The position numbers and the translations under genes are program-made. From an uncultured Collinsella sp. (GTDB lineage: Bacteria; Actinomycetota; Coriobacteriia; Coriobacteriales; Coriobacteriaceae), in the NCBI GenBank assembly GCA_934654585.1, contig CAKUGF010000005.1, forward strand, positions 1 to 64,000: 64,000 nt of DNA, read 5' to 3'. The notes beneath the pieces were generated by a model, which saw only the letters and a program-made list of their open reading frames with translations, was not told the origin of the DNA and searched no databases. Every line of letters starts with the position of its first letter. Positions within the stretch are counted from its first letter, which is position 1. Shown one piece after another: positions 8,023 through 17,335 of the stretch.

Positions 8023-9359
8023 GCGTCCTTCCTGCCCCGCAAGCCACGAAGCGCGCACGCGCCCGATGCAAATAACATCGCAAAGACAATCGCCCAGTTC
8101 TTGCAGCCAAATACCGGAATGTGAACAATCGCATGGTCATGCATAACAACGAAATAGCCCAGAACGACTACAAGCGGCAGCACCATAAGCAGTGATTGAG
8201 TCAAAACCTCGCGACGACGACCGCCTTGCGCCCCGCCCCGTATCGAGCAAACGAGCACTCCAGTCCAAATCGCCAATACAGCAACAAACGAAATAAGGCA
8301 GACAACGTTCGAGAGCATCGCATAACCGGCAGTTGAGCAGATGGCGAACAGCTGCGGGCTCATGCAATAAAAATCCTTCAATATCTGAGGCCAATCAGCT
8401 TGGGGCAGCAGCGACGAAGACCCATGCGCGGACCAAAGGCCCATCTCGCCCAGAACGTTCGAGAAGACCTCATTCCAGCCCAATACAAATGCAGCGACAA
8501 CCCATTTCGTCGCCCAGGTAAGCACAAACGAAAGCCCAAACCCAAAGAGTGCCCGCAGCATCGTGACGACGCAGCGCTTGGGGCGCTCGTCCTCGGGGAG
8601 CGCGATAAAGGCGAAAAAGCAGTGAAGGGCGACAACAGCAGCCGGAATCGTCAAAAAGTCAAGAAACGAGAACACAGCCCCCGTCGCTATCGACCAAAGA
8701 ACGAGACGGCTTGCAAAGGTCTGCGCGCTCGAGGCCGAGCTTAAACGAAGACTCATACATGACATCATAATGAGCGCCACAAAGAACGAAATGCACAGCA
8801 GCAAATCGCCGATAACGTTGAAAAACAGATTGGTCGAAAACAGCAGGATTACAAGGAAGCCCAGCGTCAATGGCATTGAAAATCGCTTCCGCAATGCAAG
8901 ATAAGCGCAAGCTGAGCCAGCGATCGCCAGGGCAGCAGCAGGCACTACGACAACGTCGATACCGCCAATAAACAGGCAGATATTTGTAAGCAGCTGCCAA
9001 CCATGCCAATAACGATAGTATTGCTGATGTGTAATCCCACCGGCTTTCGCAACATCATCGATCTCGGCAACGGCCATCGTCTTAAACGGAGAACCCTGAT
9101 CCTTTTGCTGGGCAATCTCCAAGATAAAGCGATTGTTGTCAAAGCAAACGGGACCGGCAAATACACGGTGGTCGTAGACATACATATCAGTCAGCAGAGC
9201 AGAGGATGCCGAGTCCTGCGCATGCGGCTCGACAACGCCCCGGGGAAGGCAATTCGCCGCGGTGTTGCTCAGGACAAATACCAGCTGAAGGACCAAAAAC
9301 AGCAAGAGCGACGTAGCGGGAAGGCTGTCGGCAAAGGAGGCTAAACGAGTTTTATTCAC
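8019..9359 (-). CDS. Polytopic membrane protein, possible glycan-assembly protein
   Basis: About 446 residues from a likely GTG at 9359 (the open frame reaches 9536, but that extra part is basic, low in hydrophobicity and has no ATG nearby). Roughly ten hydrophobic helices follow a first helix at SLLLFLVLQLVFVLS, with an extracytoplasmic loop after it containing HRVFAGPVCFDN and a HQQYYRYWHGW motif. The layout resembles GtrII/ArnT-like integral membrane glycosyltransferases, but no catalytic signature was recognised. The neighbours are glycosyltransferases and a sugar acyltransferase, so a role in surface glycan assembly is plausible. Start position is uncertain. Confidence 0.55.
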   Translation of the reverse strand: MNKTRLASFADSLPATSLLLFLVLQLVFVLSNTAANCLPRGVVEPHAQDSASSALLTDMYVYDHRVFAGPVCFDNNRFILEIAQQKDQGSPFKTMAVAEIDDVAKAGGITHQQYYRYWHGWQLLTNICLFIGGIDVVVVPAAALAIAGSACAYLALRKRFSMPLTLGFLVILLFSTNLFFNVIGDLLLCISFFVALIMMSCMSLRLSSASSAQTFASRLVLWSIATGAVFSFLDFLTIPAAVVALHCFFAFIALPEDERPKRCVVTMLRALFGFGLSFVLTWATKWVVAAFVLGWNEVFSNVLGEMGLWSAHGSSSLLPQADWPQILKDFYCMSPQLFAICSTAGYAMLSNVVCLISFVAVLAIWTGVLVCSIRGGAQGGRRREVLTQSLLMVLPLVVVLGYFVVMHDHAIVHIPVFGCKNWAIVFAMLFASGACALRGLRGRKDA

Positions 9360-9597
9360 AGGGCATCCAAACAGAAAAGATCGCGTCCATAGGAATCGGC
9401 ACCTATGTAATACCACAATGCGCGCATGCGATCTCGCTACGTCCACACGTCGACCTGGCTTATAACAGACGTTCTTGGTGATTAGCGGAACATTGCCCGT
9501 GGGCGCCCGCCTACGCTTACAATAGTTGTGTCCCATTGGGCACGTTGTTTATTCCGCAGGGCCAAAACGCGGTCCACGCGAAAGGATATTCTCGTTC

Positions 9598-10617
9598 ATG
9601 ACTTCCACCCTTCCCGCCCCCATCGATAAGCTCGCCATCGTCGTCGTTACGTACAAGCGCCAGGAGCTCTTGGCCAACCTGTTCGACTCCATGACCGAGC
9701 TCACGGCCGCGCCTTGGCGCATCGTGATTGTCGATAACGAGAATTCGCGCGAGACCGAGGCCATGTGCTCCGCGTTTAACGAGCGCCTGGCCAACTTGTG
9801 GGGCACCGACACCGGCCAGCCCGACGCACAGGGTGGCACCGACCGCGTCGTCTACGCGCCCCAGCTCGAAAACGGCGGCGGCGCGGGCGGCTTCTCTGCC
9901 GGCACCAAGTGCGCCTACGACTTAGGCGCCCAGTGGTTCTGGGTCATGGACGACGACGTGCTCGTCGTCCCCGAGGGCATCGAGCGCCTTGCCAAGTGGA
10001 CGGATCGCTACGACGTCATTCAGGGCTCTCGCCTAGACTTCGATGGCGGCGCCTTCTTCTGGCAGTATCAGCTCATCCTTTCGCTCGGCATCCCCAACCC
10101 CATCGCCAAGTGGGACCTGGGCCCCGAGGGCTATCGCGCCATGAACCAGCTGTGCTTTGAGGGCGGCCTGTTCTCGCGCCGCGTAGTCGACAAAATCGGC
10201 TTGCCCGACGCGCGCTTCTTCATCTATGGCGACGACGCCTGCTACGGCTATGTCGCCAGCCAGCACTTCCCTGCCGCCGTGGTCGCCGACGTGGTGCTCA
10301 AGCGCGCCCGCGCCGTCTCTAACTGGGACATCGCCGGCAAGCGCCAGCTCAACTCCACGAGCGACACCAACCGCTACTACATCATGCGCAACCGCGGCTT
10401 CTTGGCGCGCTACATGCAAATCTACGGCGACTACCAACCCGTGCTGTTCCGTCTGGGCAACGCGGCAACCTTCTGCAAGGAGTTCATCCGCCTGGCCGCC
10501 GTCGACAAATGCTTTAAGACCGGTATCCCGGCGCTTCGCCGCGGCATGAAGGACGCCCGTAAGATCATCAAGGATCCCAATTGGAAGCCCATGCCGCCCA
10601 TGAAGGACGCCGAGTAG
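9598..10617 (+). CDS. Family 2 glycosyltransferase, galactofuranosyl/rhamnosyl-type
   Basis: A 339-residue GT-A glycosyltransferase starting MTSTLPAPIDKL. It has VVTYKRQELL at about residue 15, IVDNENS near 43, an ENGGGAGGF segment near 90, the donor site WVMDDDV near 113, and FEGGLFSRR later. The NxGGAGGF plus DDD pattern is typical of galactofuranosyl- and rhamnosyl-type GT2 enzymes of actinobacteria. The start ATG at 9598 has AAAGGA upstream. It is divergent from the membrane-protein gene. Exact sugar unknown. Confidence 0.85.
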   Translation: MTSTLPAPIDKLAIVVVTYKRQELLANLFDSMTELTAAPWRIVIVDNENSRETEAMCSAFNERLANLWGTDTGQPDAQGGTDRVVYAPQLENGGGAGGFSAGTKCAYDLGAQWFWVMDDDVLVVPEGIERLAKWTDRYDVIQGSRLDFDGGAFFWQYQLILSLGIPNPIAKWDLGPEGYRAMNQLCFEGGLFSRRVVDKIGLPDARFFIYGDDACYGYVASQHFPAAVVADVVLKRARAVSNWDIAGKRQLNSTSDTNRYYIMRNRGFLARYMQIYGDYQPVLFRLGNAATFCKEFIRLAAVDKCFKTGIPALRRGMKDARKIIKDPNWKPMPPMKDAE

Positions 10618-10647
10618 CGAAAGCTTTCTTCTAGCCCTTGCCCTAGC

Positions 10648-12441
10648 TTAGAGCCGCTGGCACACCGCGGACACATGTTGACCGTCAAAACCGAAACCCC
10701 AGCGCATACGGCCGACGGCAGGTCGAGGCACGCGGATTTCATCGACGCCGTCGCGCTCTATGTCGAGCAATGCCTGCACGGCGAGCAATTCCAGCCCCAG
10801 CGCATCTACGCCGGCGTCATACATTATATTGATCGTTACAAGCGGGCGCTCGTCGAGCATACCGAGGGTATCGGCCACATCGAACGTCCTTCCCGTAGGA
10901 AGCACCTGGATATCCCAGCGATCCGCCCCGCGCTTTCGGTTGGATGACGGATTGGCATACCCCGGCATACCAAAGCAGAGCCCTTGCAGCAGTAGGTGGT
11001 ACGGCAACGGCGAATCCGTCTCGACCGCGCCAACTCCCGCGTCACCTAGAATTCGACGCAACGCCCGTCTCACCGCATCCTCGTCACCGCGGCACAATCC
11101 ATCGCGAAACTCATCAACGTCCTGCGCGTCCTCGACGGCGCACTCGAACCATTCAATAATCACGAGGCGCAGCGCCTGGCGAAGCTCGCCATTGGGCAGA
11201 CGCAGAGCACGCGAAAGGGCACCGTGCTCCGGCTCCTCAGTCGCATCCGTTGTCAAAAAGCCAGACAGGTAGAGCGCAGTCCAAATATCATCAGGCGACT
11301 CGACCTCTTGCCCTGCAGCACTCAGGTTCAAAGGAACCTCAAGGCAACCATGAGGCTCGAGCAGGTCGAACAACACCGACAGGCGATCCAAATTCCAATC
11401 GCCAATTACCTCACTCAGGCGATCGGCAAACTCATAAAGGTCCGCACGCGCAGGCGACGTGCAGCCGCGATCCATAAAATCAATCATGCGACCAGAGCTT
11501 TGACAGTAAAACCCGCCAAACCGGTACCCCTCGAGCCATTCGCGAGCTTCATCCAGACAATCTTTGCAACCGGCGCGCCCCAATAACGCCTGACATTCGG
11601 CATCCGAGAAGCCAAACCAACGATCGCACCAGGACGAAAGCGGGGTCGCCAAGCGAAACGAACAGCCAGTCCGCGTCAGCACCGTCTCCGCAGGCCCGGG
11701 GTGTTCCCCCATCAGACAAGCCAACCGCAGCGAATCGCCTGCGGAGGCAATGGCATCGAAGAGCACGCGCTCCAGCAACCCTGCCGGAGCGACAACATTG
11801 CCGCGCTTTGTCCCCGCACAGTTCGACCACGCCGCATCGTAGTCATCAACCAGCAGCACAACCTGTTCGTCGCAAGCCATTTCCAACAGCTCAATCAGCA
11901 CACCAAGCACGGCATCGACCTCATCGGGGCTCGCCACCCCGCGCGCAACACGCTCGACATGGCGCACCTTACGGCTCGGTAAATCCGATGCTGTAAGCAG
12001 CGGCAGCAAGCGAGCGCACTCATGGGAGACGGCATCGCGCAAGGCCGCAGCAGCATCGGCACCACACTTTGCGGCAGGGGAAAAGTCCAGCATGATCACC
12101 GGATAACATGCATACTCATCACGATAGAGTCCCTCTTCGGCGTCCCAAATCTGCGTGCCGACAAACATCCCGGGGTCTGCTCTCCCAATCACCGGGCGCT
12201 CCAAAAACGCCTTGAGCATCGACAGGTTCACGCTCTTGCCAAAGCCCTCGGGCCGGCAACACACCACAACGGATGCGTCGCAATCCAAAACATCGGCAAT
12301 AAATAGAGTCTTATCGACTAACATGCACCGATCAACTGCCTTGGCAAAATCGTGAACGCCGACCGGCAAAGCCGTGTCGTCTGCATGATCGATCAGTCGC
12401 GCATCAACACCAGTTTCACCATAATTCACCTGTTCAGACAC
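10648..12441 (-). CDS. Predicted AAA-ATPase-like protein with degenerate C-terminal nuclease-like domain
   Basis: A 597-residue protein of the AAA-ATPase-like / DUF1703 type. The N-terminal part has VGVHDFAKAV..CMLVDKT and a P-loop CRPEGFGKSVNLSML (family RPRRFGKS) near residue 62, with a Walker B-like VVLLVDDYD near 195. The C-terminal part corresponds to the PD-(D/E)XK-like domain: WDIQVLP carries an acidic residue, but the expected E-x-K on the next strand reads TINIMYD, so the nuclease site looks lost. Cellular role of the family is unknown; many gut genomes carry dozens of paralogues. It is monocistronic and convergent with the GT2 gene. Confidence 0.7.
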   Translation of the reverse strand: MSEQVNYGETGVDARLIDHADDTALPVGVHDFAKAVDRCMLVDKTLFIADVLDCDASVVVCCRPEGFGKSVNLSMLKAFLERPVIGRADPGMFVGTQIWDAEEGLYRDEYACYPVIMLDFSPAAKCGADAAAALRDAVSHECARLLPLLTASDLPSRKVRHVERVARGVASPDEVDAVLGVLIELLEMACDEQVVLLVDDYDAAWSNCAGTKRGNVVAPAGLLERVLFDAIASAGDSLRLACLMGEHPGPAETVLTRTGCSFRLATPLSSWCDRWFGFSDAECQALLGRAGCKDCLDEAREWLEGYRFGGFYCQSSGRMIDFMDRGCTSPARADLYEFADRLSEVIGDWNLDRLSVLFDLLEPHGCLEVPLNLSAAGQEVESPDDIWTALYLSGFLTTDATEEPEHGALSRALRLPNGELRQALRLVIIEWFECAVEDAQDVDEFRDGLCRGDEDAVRRALRRILGDAGVGAVETDSPLPYHLLLQGLCFGMPGYANPSSNRKRGADRWDIQVLPTGRTFDVADTLGMLDERPLVTINIMYDAGVDALGLELLAVQALLDIERDGVDEIRVPRPAVGRMRWGFGFDGQHVSAVCQRL

Positions 12442-12573
12442 CGTAACTTCTCCCTATAACGCAGCACGATGTCAATTGTAATGAGCGGCGAATACGCAAC
12501 GGTGTTGCCGAGCAAACGTTTCGGGCAACGGTAGCAACAATAGCTCCGATGGGCGCAATAAATCGTTGCACAA

Positions 12574-12608
12574 CAAAATGGGGCCCGATGCAACTGCACC
12601 AGGCCCAT
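12574..12608 (-). terminator. Rho-independent terminator of the LPXTG-protein gene
   Basis: On the minus strand, an ATGGGCC arm pairs with GGCCCCAT around a central loop and is followed by TTTTG. It lies 37 bases past the stop at 12645. Confidence 0.65.
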
Positions 12609-12644
12609 TACGAATCTTTAAAGTTGTCGAGCAACCGAAAGAGG

Positions 12645-14315
12645 CTACTCCTCGAAGCCGTCCTTCCCAGCAGCCTTGTTCTGCTGATCGAGCTTGTGCT
12701 TGCCGCTCACGATGGACGTGGCACCAAGTGTAGCCAGGCTCGCGCTGGCCAGGCTCGCCATCACGATAAGGTCGCCCGTCTTGGGCATATTGCCGCCCGA
12801 GGACTTGGTCGTCGTGGTCGTGGTGGTTGTAGTGGTCACCGTCTTGGAGTCATTTTGCTCCTGGACCTGGCCTTCGGCACCACTCTTGCCGCTGTCCTCG
12901 GCCTGTTTCTTTTCGCCCTCGGCCTTATCCTCGCCCTTGTCTGCCTTCTCAGATTCAGATTTCTTATCCTCATCTTTCTTCTGCTCGGCCTTGTCGCCCT
13001 TCCCCTCTGAGCCAGAGCCTTTATCGGATTCGCCCTTTTCGGAATCCATATCCTTTGAGTCGCCCTTAGCGGCCTCGGTCTTTTCTGTGGAATCCTGGCC
13101 AGAATTGCCCTCGTTCGAAGTCGAGCCGTTATTGACGTCGGTCTTCAACGACGACCCCGACGTAGAGCCGGACTGCTCGCCGGCAGAGGGCTTCTTGCCC
13201 GTCGAAACAGTGGGCGCATCCGGTGCCCTATTCGAGTCGCCCTTGGAACCGCCATTACCGGTATCGATCGAGGGCGTATCCGCCTTAACGCCATCGTTAC
13301 CGCCGTCATTCGAATCGTCCGAATCGGGTCCAGGCGCACTCTCTACGCCGTTTCCGCCAGCACCACTGTTAGTCCCAGGCGTCGGCGAGGTAGGTGCCAC
13401 AGGAGCCTTGTTCGAGCCAGGCGTCTGCGGGGGCTCGGATTCATTGTTCTTCCCAGCAGCCTCGTCCTCGGCAATATAGACCAGGCAGTCCTTGAGTTCG
13501 TTGCGGTAACGATTCTTCCAACTCTTGTGATACTCGGGCTGGTTCGGATACTTCTTCGCCACGTTCTCGACCACACTATTAGAAAGCGCCGTCACAAACT
13601 CGCGGTCGGTCATGTCGTTGGAAAGATTCGCCCAACGGAAAAAGTCCTGGCATCCATAGGTGCCGCACAAGTTGGTGATGCTCCAGACCATGCCCTTGAC
13701 GCAATCGGCGCGACCGGAAATATCAATGCCCAGGCCGCTCTTGAGCCAAGCCTCGGTAACCGCATAGTAGGAGTTGTACGCATAGGCATCCTGCAGCGCC
13801 GAGAACTCCGCGGGGTCGGTGTTGTAGGCGCCCAGGAAAGCATCCTGCGCAATGCGCCCCAGCTCGGTAAGCTGGCCATTCGCATACATGGGATTATTCG
13901 CGTTGGAAATCTCGCTGCCGCGATCGATCGCGTCTTTGAGCATGCTGTACTTATCGGGATTGTAGTTGTGGGCCTGCTTCATAAATGGAATAAGCGACCA
14001 GCGGCGATCGAACTGATAGCAACCAAGTGCGTTATAACCGTCGCCGTACGAAAAGCCCTGGTTATAGTTGCCACGGCTCTCGTACTTGCTAAAGTACTTC
14101 ATCTCGTCGGTCACGTTAACCAACGAGACGCCCTGGACCGATCGCAGAACGCCCGAGAAGGACTGCTGAGTATAAAGGCCCTTATCGATATTGGTGGCAT
14201 CCGAGGCAACGCCCGGTGTGGGCTCCTCGGCAACAGCGGCCGTGGGCGCGGAAACGGCGCCAAACGAGAGCGCCAGCGTCAGGCCCGCAACGATAGCGGA
14301 ATGCTTGGGCTGCAT
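12645..14315 (-). CDS. Cell-wall-anchored protein with N-terminal hydrolase-like domain (LPXTG-like)
   Basis: A 556-residue secreted protein. A signal peptide covers residues 1-29 (MQPKHSAIVAGLTLALSFG…AVAEE). Residues about 70-280 form a globular domain with FSKYESRGNYNQGFSYGDG and LGCYQFDRRW, resembling the E-S-x-G…G.YQF pattern of lysozyme/transglycosylase-like wall hydrolases. Residues 290-500 are a low-complexity Ser/Gly/Asp/Lys/Glu stalk ending in a ten-Thr run. The C-terminus has NMPKTGD (LPXTG-like sortase motif), a hydrophobic helix and a short charged tail. Probably sortase-anchored. Enzymatic activity is inference. Confidence 0.75.
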   Translation of the reverse strand: MQPKHSAIVAGLTLALSFGAVSAPTAAVAEEPTPGVASDATNIDKGLYTQQSFSGVLRSVQGVSLVNVTDEMKYFSKYESRGNYNQGFSYGDGYNALGCYQFDRRWSLIPFMKQAHNYNPDKYSMLKDAIDRGSEISNANNPMYANGQLTELGRIAQDAFLGAYNTDPAEFSALQDAYAYNSYYAVTEAWLKSGLGIDISGRADCVKGMVWSITNLCGTYGCQDFFRWANLSNDMTDREFVTALSNSVVENVAKKYPNQPEYHKSWKNRYRNELKDCLVYIAEDEAAGKNNESEPPQTPGSNKAPVAPTSPTPGTNSGAGGNGVESAPGPDSDDSNDGGNDGVKADTPSIDTGNGGSKGDSNRAPDAPTVSTGKKPSAGEQSGSTSGSSLKTDVNNGSTSNEGNSGQDSTEKTEAAKGDSKDMDSEKGESDKGSGSEGKGDKAEQKKDEDKKSESEKADKGEDKAEGEKKQAEDSGKSGAEGQVQEQNDSKTVTTTTTTTTTTKSSGGNMPKTGDLIVMASLASASLATLGATSIVSGKHKLDQQNKAAGKDGFEE

Positions 14316-14453
14316 AAGATCCTCCCTGCATTGGTGTAGTTAAAGTGCAGTTTGCAAAGATAGATTCAGTATTACAGCTCCCCGCTTGTTGCACAACAAC
14401 AACTCGGCAAACGGCAACAACCCTCCGCGAAATCTTAAGGAATTGTGCTGGAG

Positions 14454-14885
14454 CTACAGCTTGATATCGAAGTTGATTTCGGGGACGGCGGCTAGGTCTG
14501 CTAGGGTCACGCCGTCGACGTAGTTCTCGATGACCTCGTCCAGGCCGCGCCAAAACTTGACCGTGGAGCACAGATCGCTGCGGGTGCAGCTATTGTCGAT
14601 GCCGTCGCACGCAACGGGCGCCGTACTGCCCTCGACGGCGCGCAGGATATCGCCGGCGCGTACCTCGGCCGGGTCCTTGGCCATCATGTAGCCGCCGCCC
14701 TTGCCGCGCACGCTCTTGAGCAGGCCCGCCTTCATAAGCGGGCGGACCAGCTGTTCCAAATACTTTTGCGAAATATGCTCGCGGTCAGCCACCTCGCGCA
14801 GGGCAATCTTACCCTCGGCGTCACCCAGCGCCGCGATATAGATCATCAGTCGGAGGGCATAGCGGCCCTTGGAAGAAATGAGCAT
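14454..14885 (-). CDS. Rrf2/IscR-type transcriptional regulator of the suf operon
   Basis: A 143-residue Rrf2 regulator from an ATG at 14885 with GGGAGG upstream. The winged helix lies at residues 1-80 (SSKGRYALRLMIYIA, ISQKYLEQLVRPL, VRGKGGGYMMA). Three cysteines in C-x6-C-x5-C (CDGIDNSC…LC) near residues 92-106 match the Fe-S ligand positions of IscR-like proteins, so it probably senses Fe-S status. It is divergent from sufCBDSU across a 224-base region containing inverted repeats. An open frame extends to 14981 but lacks support. Confidence 0.88.
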   Translation of the reverse strand: MLISSKGRYALRLMIYIAALGDAEGKIALREVADREHISQKYLEQLVRPLMKAGLLKSVRGKGGGYMMAKDPAEVRAGDILRAVEGSTAPVACDGIDNSCTRSDLCSTVKFWRGLDEVIENYVDGVTLADLAAVPEINFDIKL

Positions 14886-14948
14886 ACCTACCCTCCCATC
14901 GTTCCTGGGACAACATAACCTGAAGTGTTTGCCCCAAATTGTAAGTAC

Positions 14949-14981
14949 GTGGGACAGGTAATTCTGATGAATTTGTCCCAC
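14949..14981. promoter_or_regulatory. Inverted repeat and shared Fe-S motif upstream of suf / rrf2
   Basis: GTGGGACA (14949-14956) and TGTCCCAC (14974-14981) form an 8-bp inverted repeat with a 17-base spacer. The spacer and right arm include TTCTGATGAATTTGTCCC (14962-14979), which recurs with one change at 21416-21433, before the NifU-like/GGGtGRT genes. This is a candidate binding site for the Rrf2 regulator. Confidence 0.55.
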
Positions 14982-15017
14982 AATCTGAAAAGTCGAGTGG
15001 ATTAGTCGGGTTTTCCC

Positions 15018-15045
15018 TTGACTAACGCCGAACCCATAGTAACTT
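15018..15045 (+). promoter_or_regulatory. Candidate suf operon promoter
   Basis: TTGACT at 15018-15023 and TAACTT at 15040-15045 have a 16-base spacer, 65 bases before the sufC ATG. TTAGTC (15002-15007) and GACTAA (15020-15025) form an inverted repeat overlapping the -35, a possible operator. Confidence 0.35.
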
Positions 15046-15109
15046 TATTCCGAGAAGATTCCTAGGGTTTAGTACACCTATGAGTACACCATATACAGAG
15101 AGGGACAGC

Positions 15110-15910
15110 ATGAGCGCAAATCCGCTGCTTTCCATCGAAGGTCTAACCGCCTCCGTGGACGAGAAGACCATCCTCCACAACGTCAACCTCAACGTCGCCG
15201 CCGGCGAGACCCACGTGCTGATGGGTCCCAACGGCGCCGGCAAGTCCACCCTCGGCCACCTGGTCATGGGCGACCCCGTCTACACCGTCAACGACGGCCG
15301 CATCGTCTTTGACGGCCAGGACATCACCGAGCTCACCACCGACAAGCGCTCGCGCGCCGGCCTGTTCCTGAGCTTCCAGGCCCCGGTCGAGATCCCGGGC
15401 GTGCCGCTGTCGAGCTTTTTGCGCGCCAGCATCGCCGGCCGCCCCGGCCTGGAGATGAAGGGCAAGGAGTTCCGCCGTCGCGTCAAGGAGCTCGCGGCCG
15501 AGCTCAACATGGACACCGCCTACCTCAACCGCGAGCTGGGCGTGGGCTTCTCGGGCGGCGAGAAGAAGAAGGTCGAGATGCTCCAGCTCCTGCTGCTGCA
15601 GCCCAAGCTCGCCATCCTGGACGAGACCGACTCGGGCCTGGACGTCGACGCGCTTTCCACCGTCAGCCACGGCATGGACGCCTACCGCAAGAGCTGCGAC
15701 GGCTCCATGCTCATCATCACGCACAACACGCGCATCCTGGAGCACCTGGATGTCGACCGCGTCCACGTTATGGTCAAGGGCCACATCGTGCGCGAGGACG
15801 ACGCCTCGCTCATCCCCTGGATCGACAAGAACGGTTTTGAGACCTTCGAGCGCGAGGCCGCCGAGCAGCGCGCCCAGGCCGAGGCCGCCGCTGCCGAGCA
15901 GCAGGCGTAA
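15110..15910 (+). CDS. sufC: Fe-S cluster assembly ATPase SufC
   Basis: A 266-residue ABC-type ATPase that drives the SufBCD scaffold in the cytoplasm. Walker A GPNGAGKST lies near residue 44, the ABC signature FSGGEKKK near 150 and Walker B LAILDETDSGLD near 172. The second ATG (15110) is chosen because GAGAGGGA lies 5-12 bases upstream; an in-frame ATG at 15080 lacks a site. First gene of sufC-B-D-S-U, the usual order in Gram-positive bacteria. Length is typical. Confidence 0.97.
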   Translation: MSANPLLSIEGLTASVDEKTILHNVNLNVAAGETHVLMGPNGAGKSTLGHLVMGDPVYTVNDGRIVFDGQDITELTTDKRSRAGLFLSFQAPVEIPGVPLSSFLRASIAGRPGLEMKGKEFRRRVKELAAELNMDTAYLNRELGVGFSGGEKKKVEMLQLLLLQPKLAILDETDSGLDVDALSTVSHGMDAYRKSCDGSMLIITHNTRILEHLDVDRVHVMVKGHIVREDDASLIPWIDKNGFETFEREAAEQRAQAEAAAAEQQA

Positions 15911-15922
15911 AGGGGCGACGTA

Positions 15923-17335
15923 ATGACCAAGAACCGCACCGAGGTCGCGGACATCGACCGCAGCCTCTACGACTTCACCTACGGCGAGGAGGGATTCGAG
16001 CGCCTCGACGCCGGCATCACGCCCGACATCGTGCGCGAGATCAGCGCCAAGAAGGACGAGCCGCAGTGGATGCTCGACCTGCGCCTCAAGTCCCTCGAGA
16101 TCTTTAACCGCTTCCCTGATCCGACGTGGGGTCCCTCCATCGAGGGCCTGGACATGGACAACATCGTCACCTATGTCAAGCCCAACACCGACCAAAAGCA
16201 CGACTGGGAGTCGGTACCCGACGACATCAAGAACACTTTTGAGCGTCTGGGCATCCCCGAGGCCGAGCGCAGCTATCTGGCGGGCGTCGGCGCGCAGTAC
16301 GACTCCGAGCTCGTCTACCACAACATGCAGGACACGGCGTCAAAGATGGGCATCGTCTACTCCGGTATTGAGGAGGCCCTGCACGATCCGCAGTGGGAGC
16401 CGCTCATCCACGAGAAGTTTATGACGCTCATCCCGCCCACCGATCACAAGTTTGCGGCCCTGCACGGCGCCGTGTGGTCGGGCGGCTCGTTTGTCTACGT
16501 GCCCAAGGGCACCAAGCTCGATTTTCCGCTGCAGAGCTACTTCCGCCTCAACGCCAAGGGCGCCGGCCAGTTTGAGCACACGCTCATCATCGTCGAGGAC
16601 GATGCCGACCTGCACTTTATCGAGGGCTGTTCCGCGCCCAAGTACAACGTGGCCAACCTCCACGCCGGTGCCGTCGAGCTCTTTGTGGGCAAGCGCGCGC
16701 ACCTGCGCTACTCGACCATCGAGAACTGGTCAAAGAACATGTACAACCTCAACACCAAGCGTGCGCGCGTGGACGAGGACGGCGACATCGAGTGGATCAG
16801 CGGCTCCTTCGGCAGCCATGTGGGCTATCTCTACCCCATGAGCGTGCTCAACGGCCGCCGCGCCCGCTCGAGCTTTACCGGCATCACCTTTGCAGGCGCC
16901 GGCCAGAACCTCGACACCGGCTGCAAGGTCGTGCTCAACGCGCCCGAGACCTCGGCGACCGTCGAGACCAAGGGCATCTCCAAGAGCGGCGGCATCCAGA
17001 CGTTCCGCAGCTCCATCGTGGCCACGCCCAAGGCCGAGGGCTCCAAGGCAACCGTGAGCTGCCAGTCGCTGATGCTCGACGACCAGAGCCGCTCCGACAC
17101 CATCCCGGCCATGGACATCCGCGCCAAGAACGTCGACATCGGCCACGAGGCCACCATCGGCCGCATCGGCGACGACAAGGTCTTCTACCTGATGAGCCGC
17201 GGTATCTCCGAGGAAGAGGCCCGCACCATGATCGTCAACGGCTTTGCCAACCCGGTCTCCAAGGAACTGCCGCTGGAGTACGCCGTCGAGATGAACAACC
17301 TGATCAAGCTCGAGATGGAAGGAGCGATCGGATAA
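15923..17335 (+). CDS. sufB: Fe-S cluster assembly scaffold SufB
   Basis: A 470-residue SufB. The right-handed beta-helix core carries SYFRLNAKGAGQFEHTLI, IEGCSAPKY (conserved Cys), and the C-terminal QSLMLDDQSRSDTIP and EATIGRIG segments used in contact with SufD. With SufC and SufD it forms the SufBC2D scaffold for nascent clusters. It begins 12 bases after sufC with an AAAGGGGCG site, and its TAA overlaps the sufD ATG by one base (TAATG). Confidence 0.97.
   Translation: MTKNRTEVADIDRSLYDFTYGEEGFERLDAGITPDIVREISAKKDEPQWMLDLRLKSLEIFNRFPDPTWGPSIEGLDMDNIVTYVKPNTDQKHDWESVPDDIKNTFERLGIPEAERSYLAGVGAQYDSELVYHNMQDTASKMGIVYSGIEEALHDPQWEPLIHEKFMTLIPPTDHKFAALHGAVWSGGSFVYVPKGTKLDFPLQSYFRLNAKGAGQFEHTLIIVEDDADLHFIEGCSAPKYNVANLHAGAVELFVGKRAHLRYSTIENWSKNMYNLNTKRARVDEDGDIEWISGSFGSHVGYLYPMSVLNGRRARSSFTGITFAGAGQNLDTGCKVVLNAPETSATVETKGISKSGGIQTFRSSIVATPKAEGSKATVSCQSLMLDDQSRSDTIPAMDIRAKNVDIGHEATIGRIGDDKVFYLMSRGISEEEARTMIVNGFANPVSKELPLEYAVEMNNLIKLEMEGAIG

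Noticed and set aside
16792..17334. Upstream extension of sufD
   Set aside because: It overlaps sufB in another frame; the TAATG junction fixes the sufD start at 17335.
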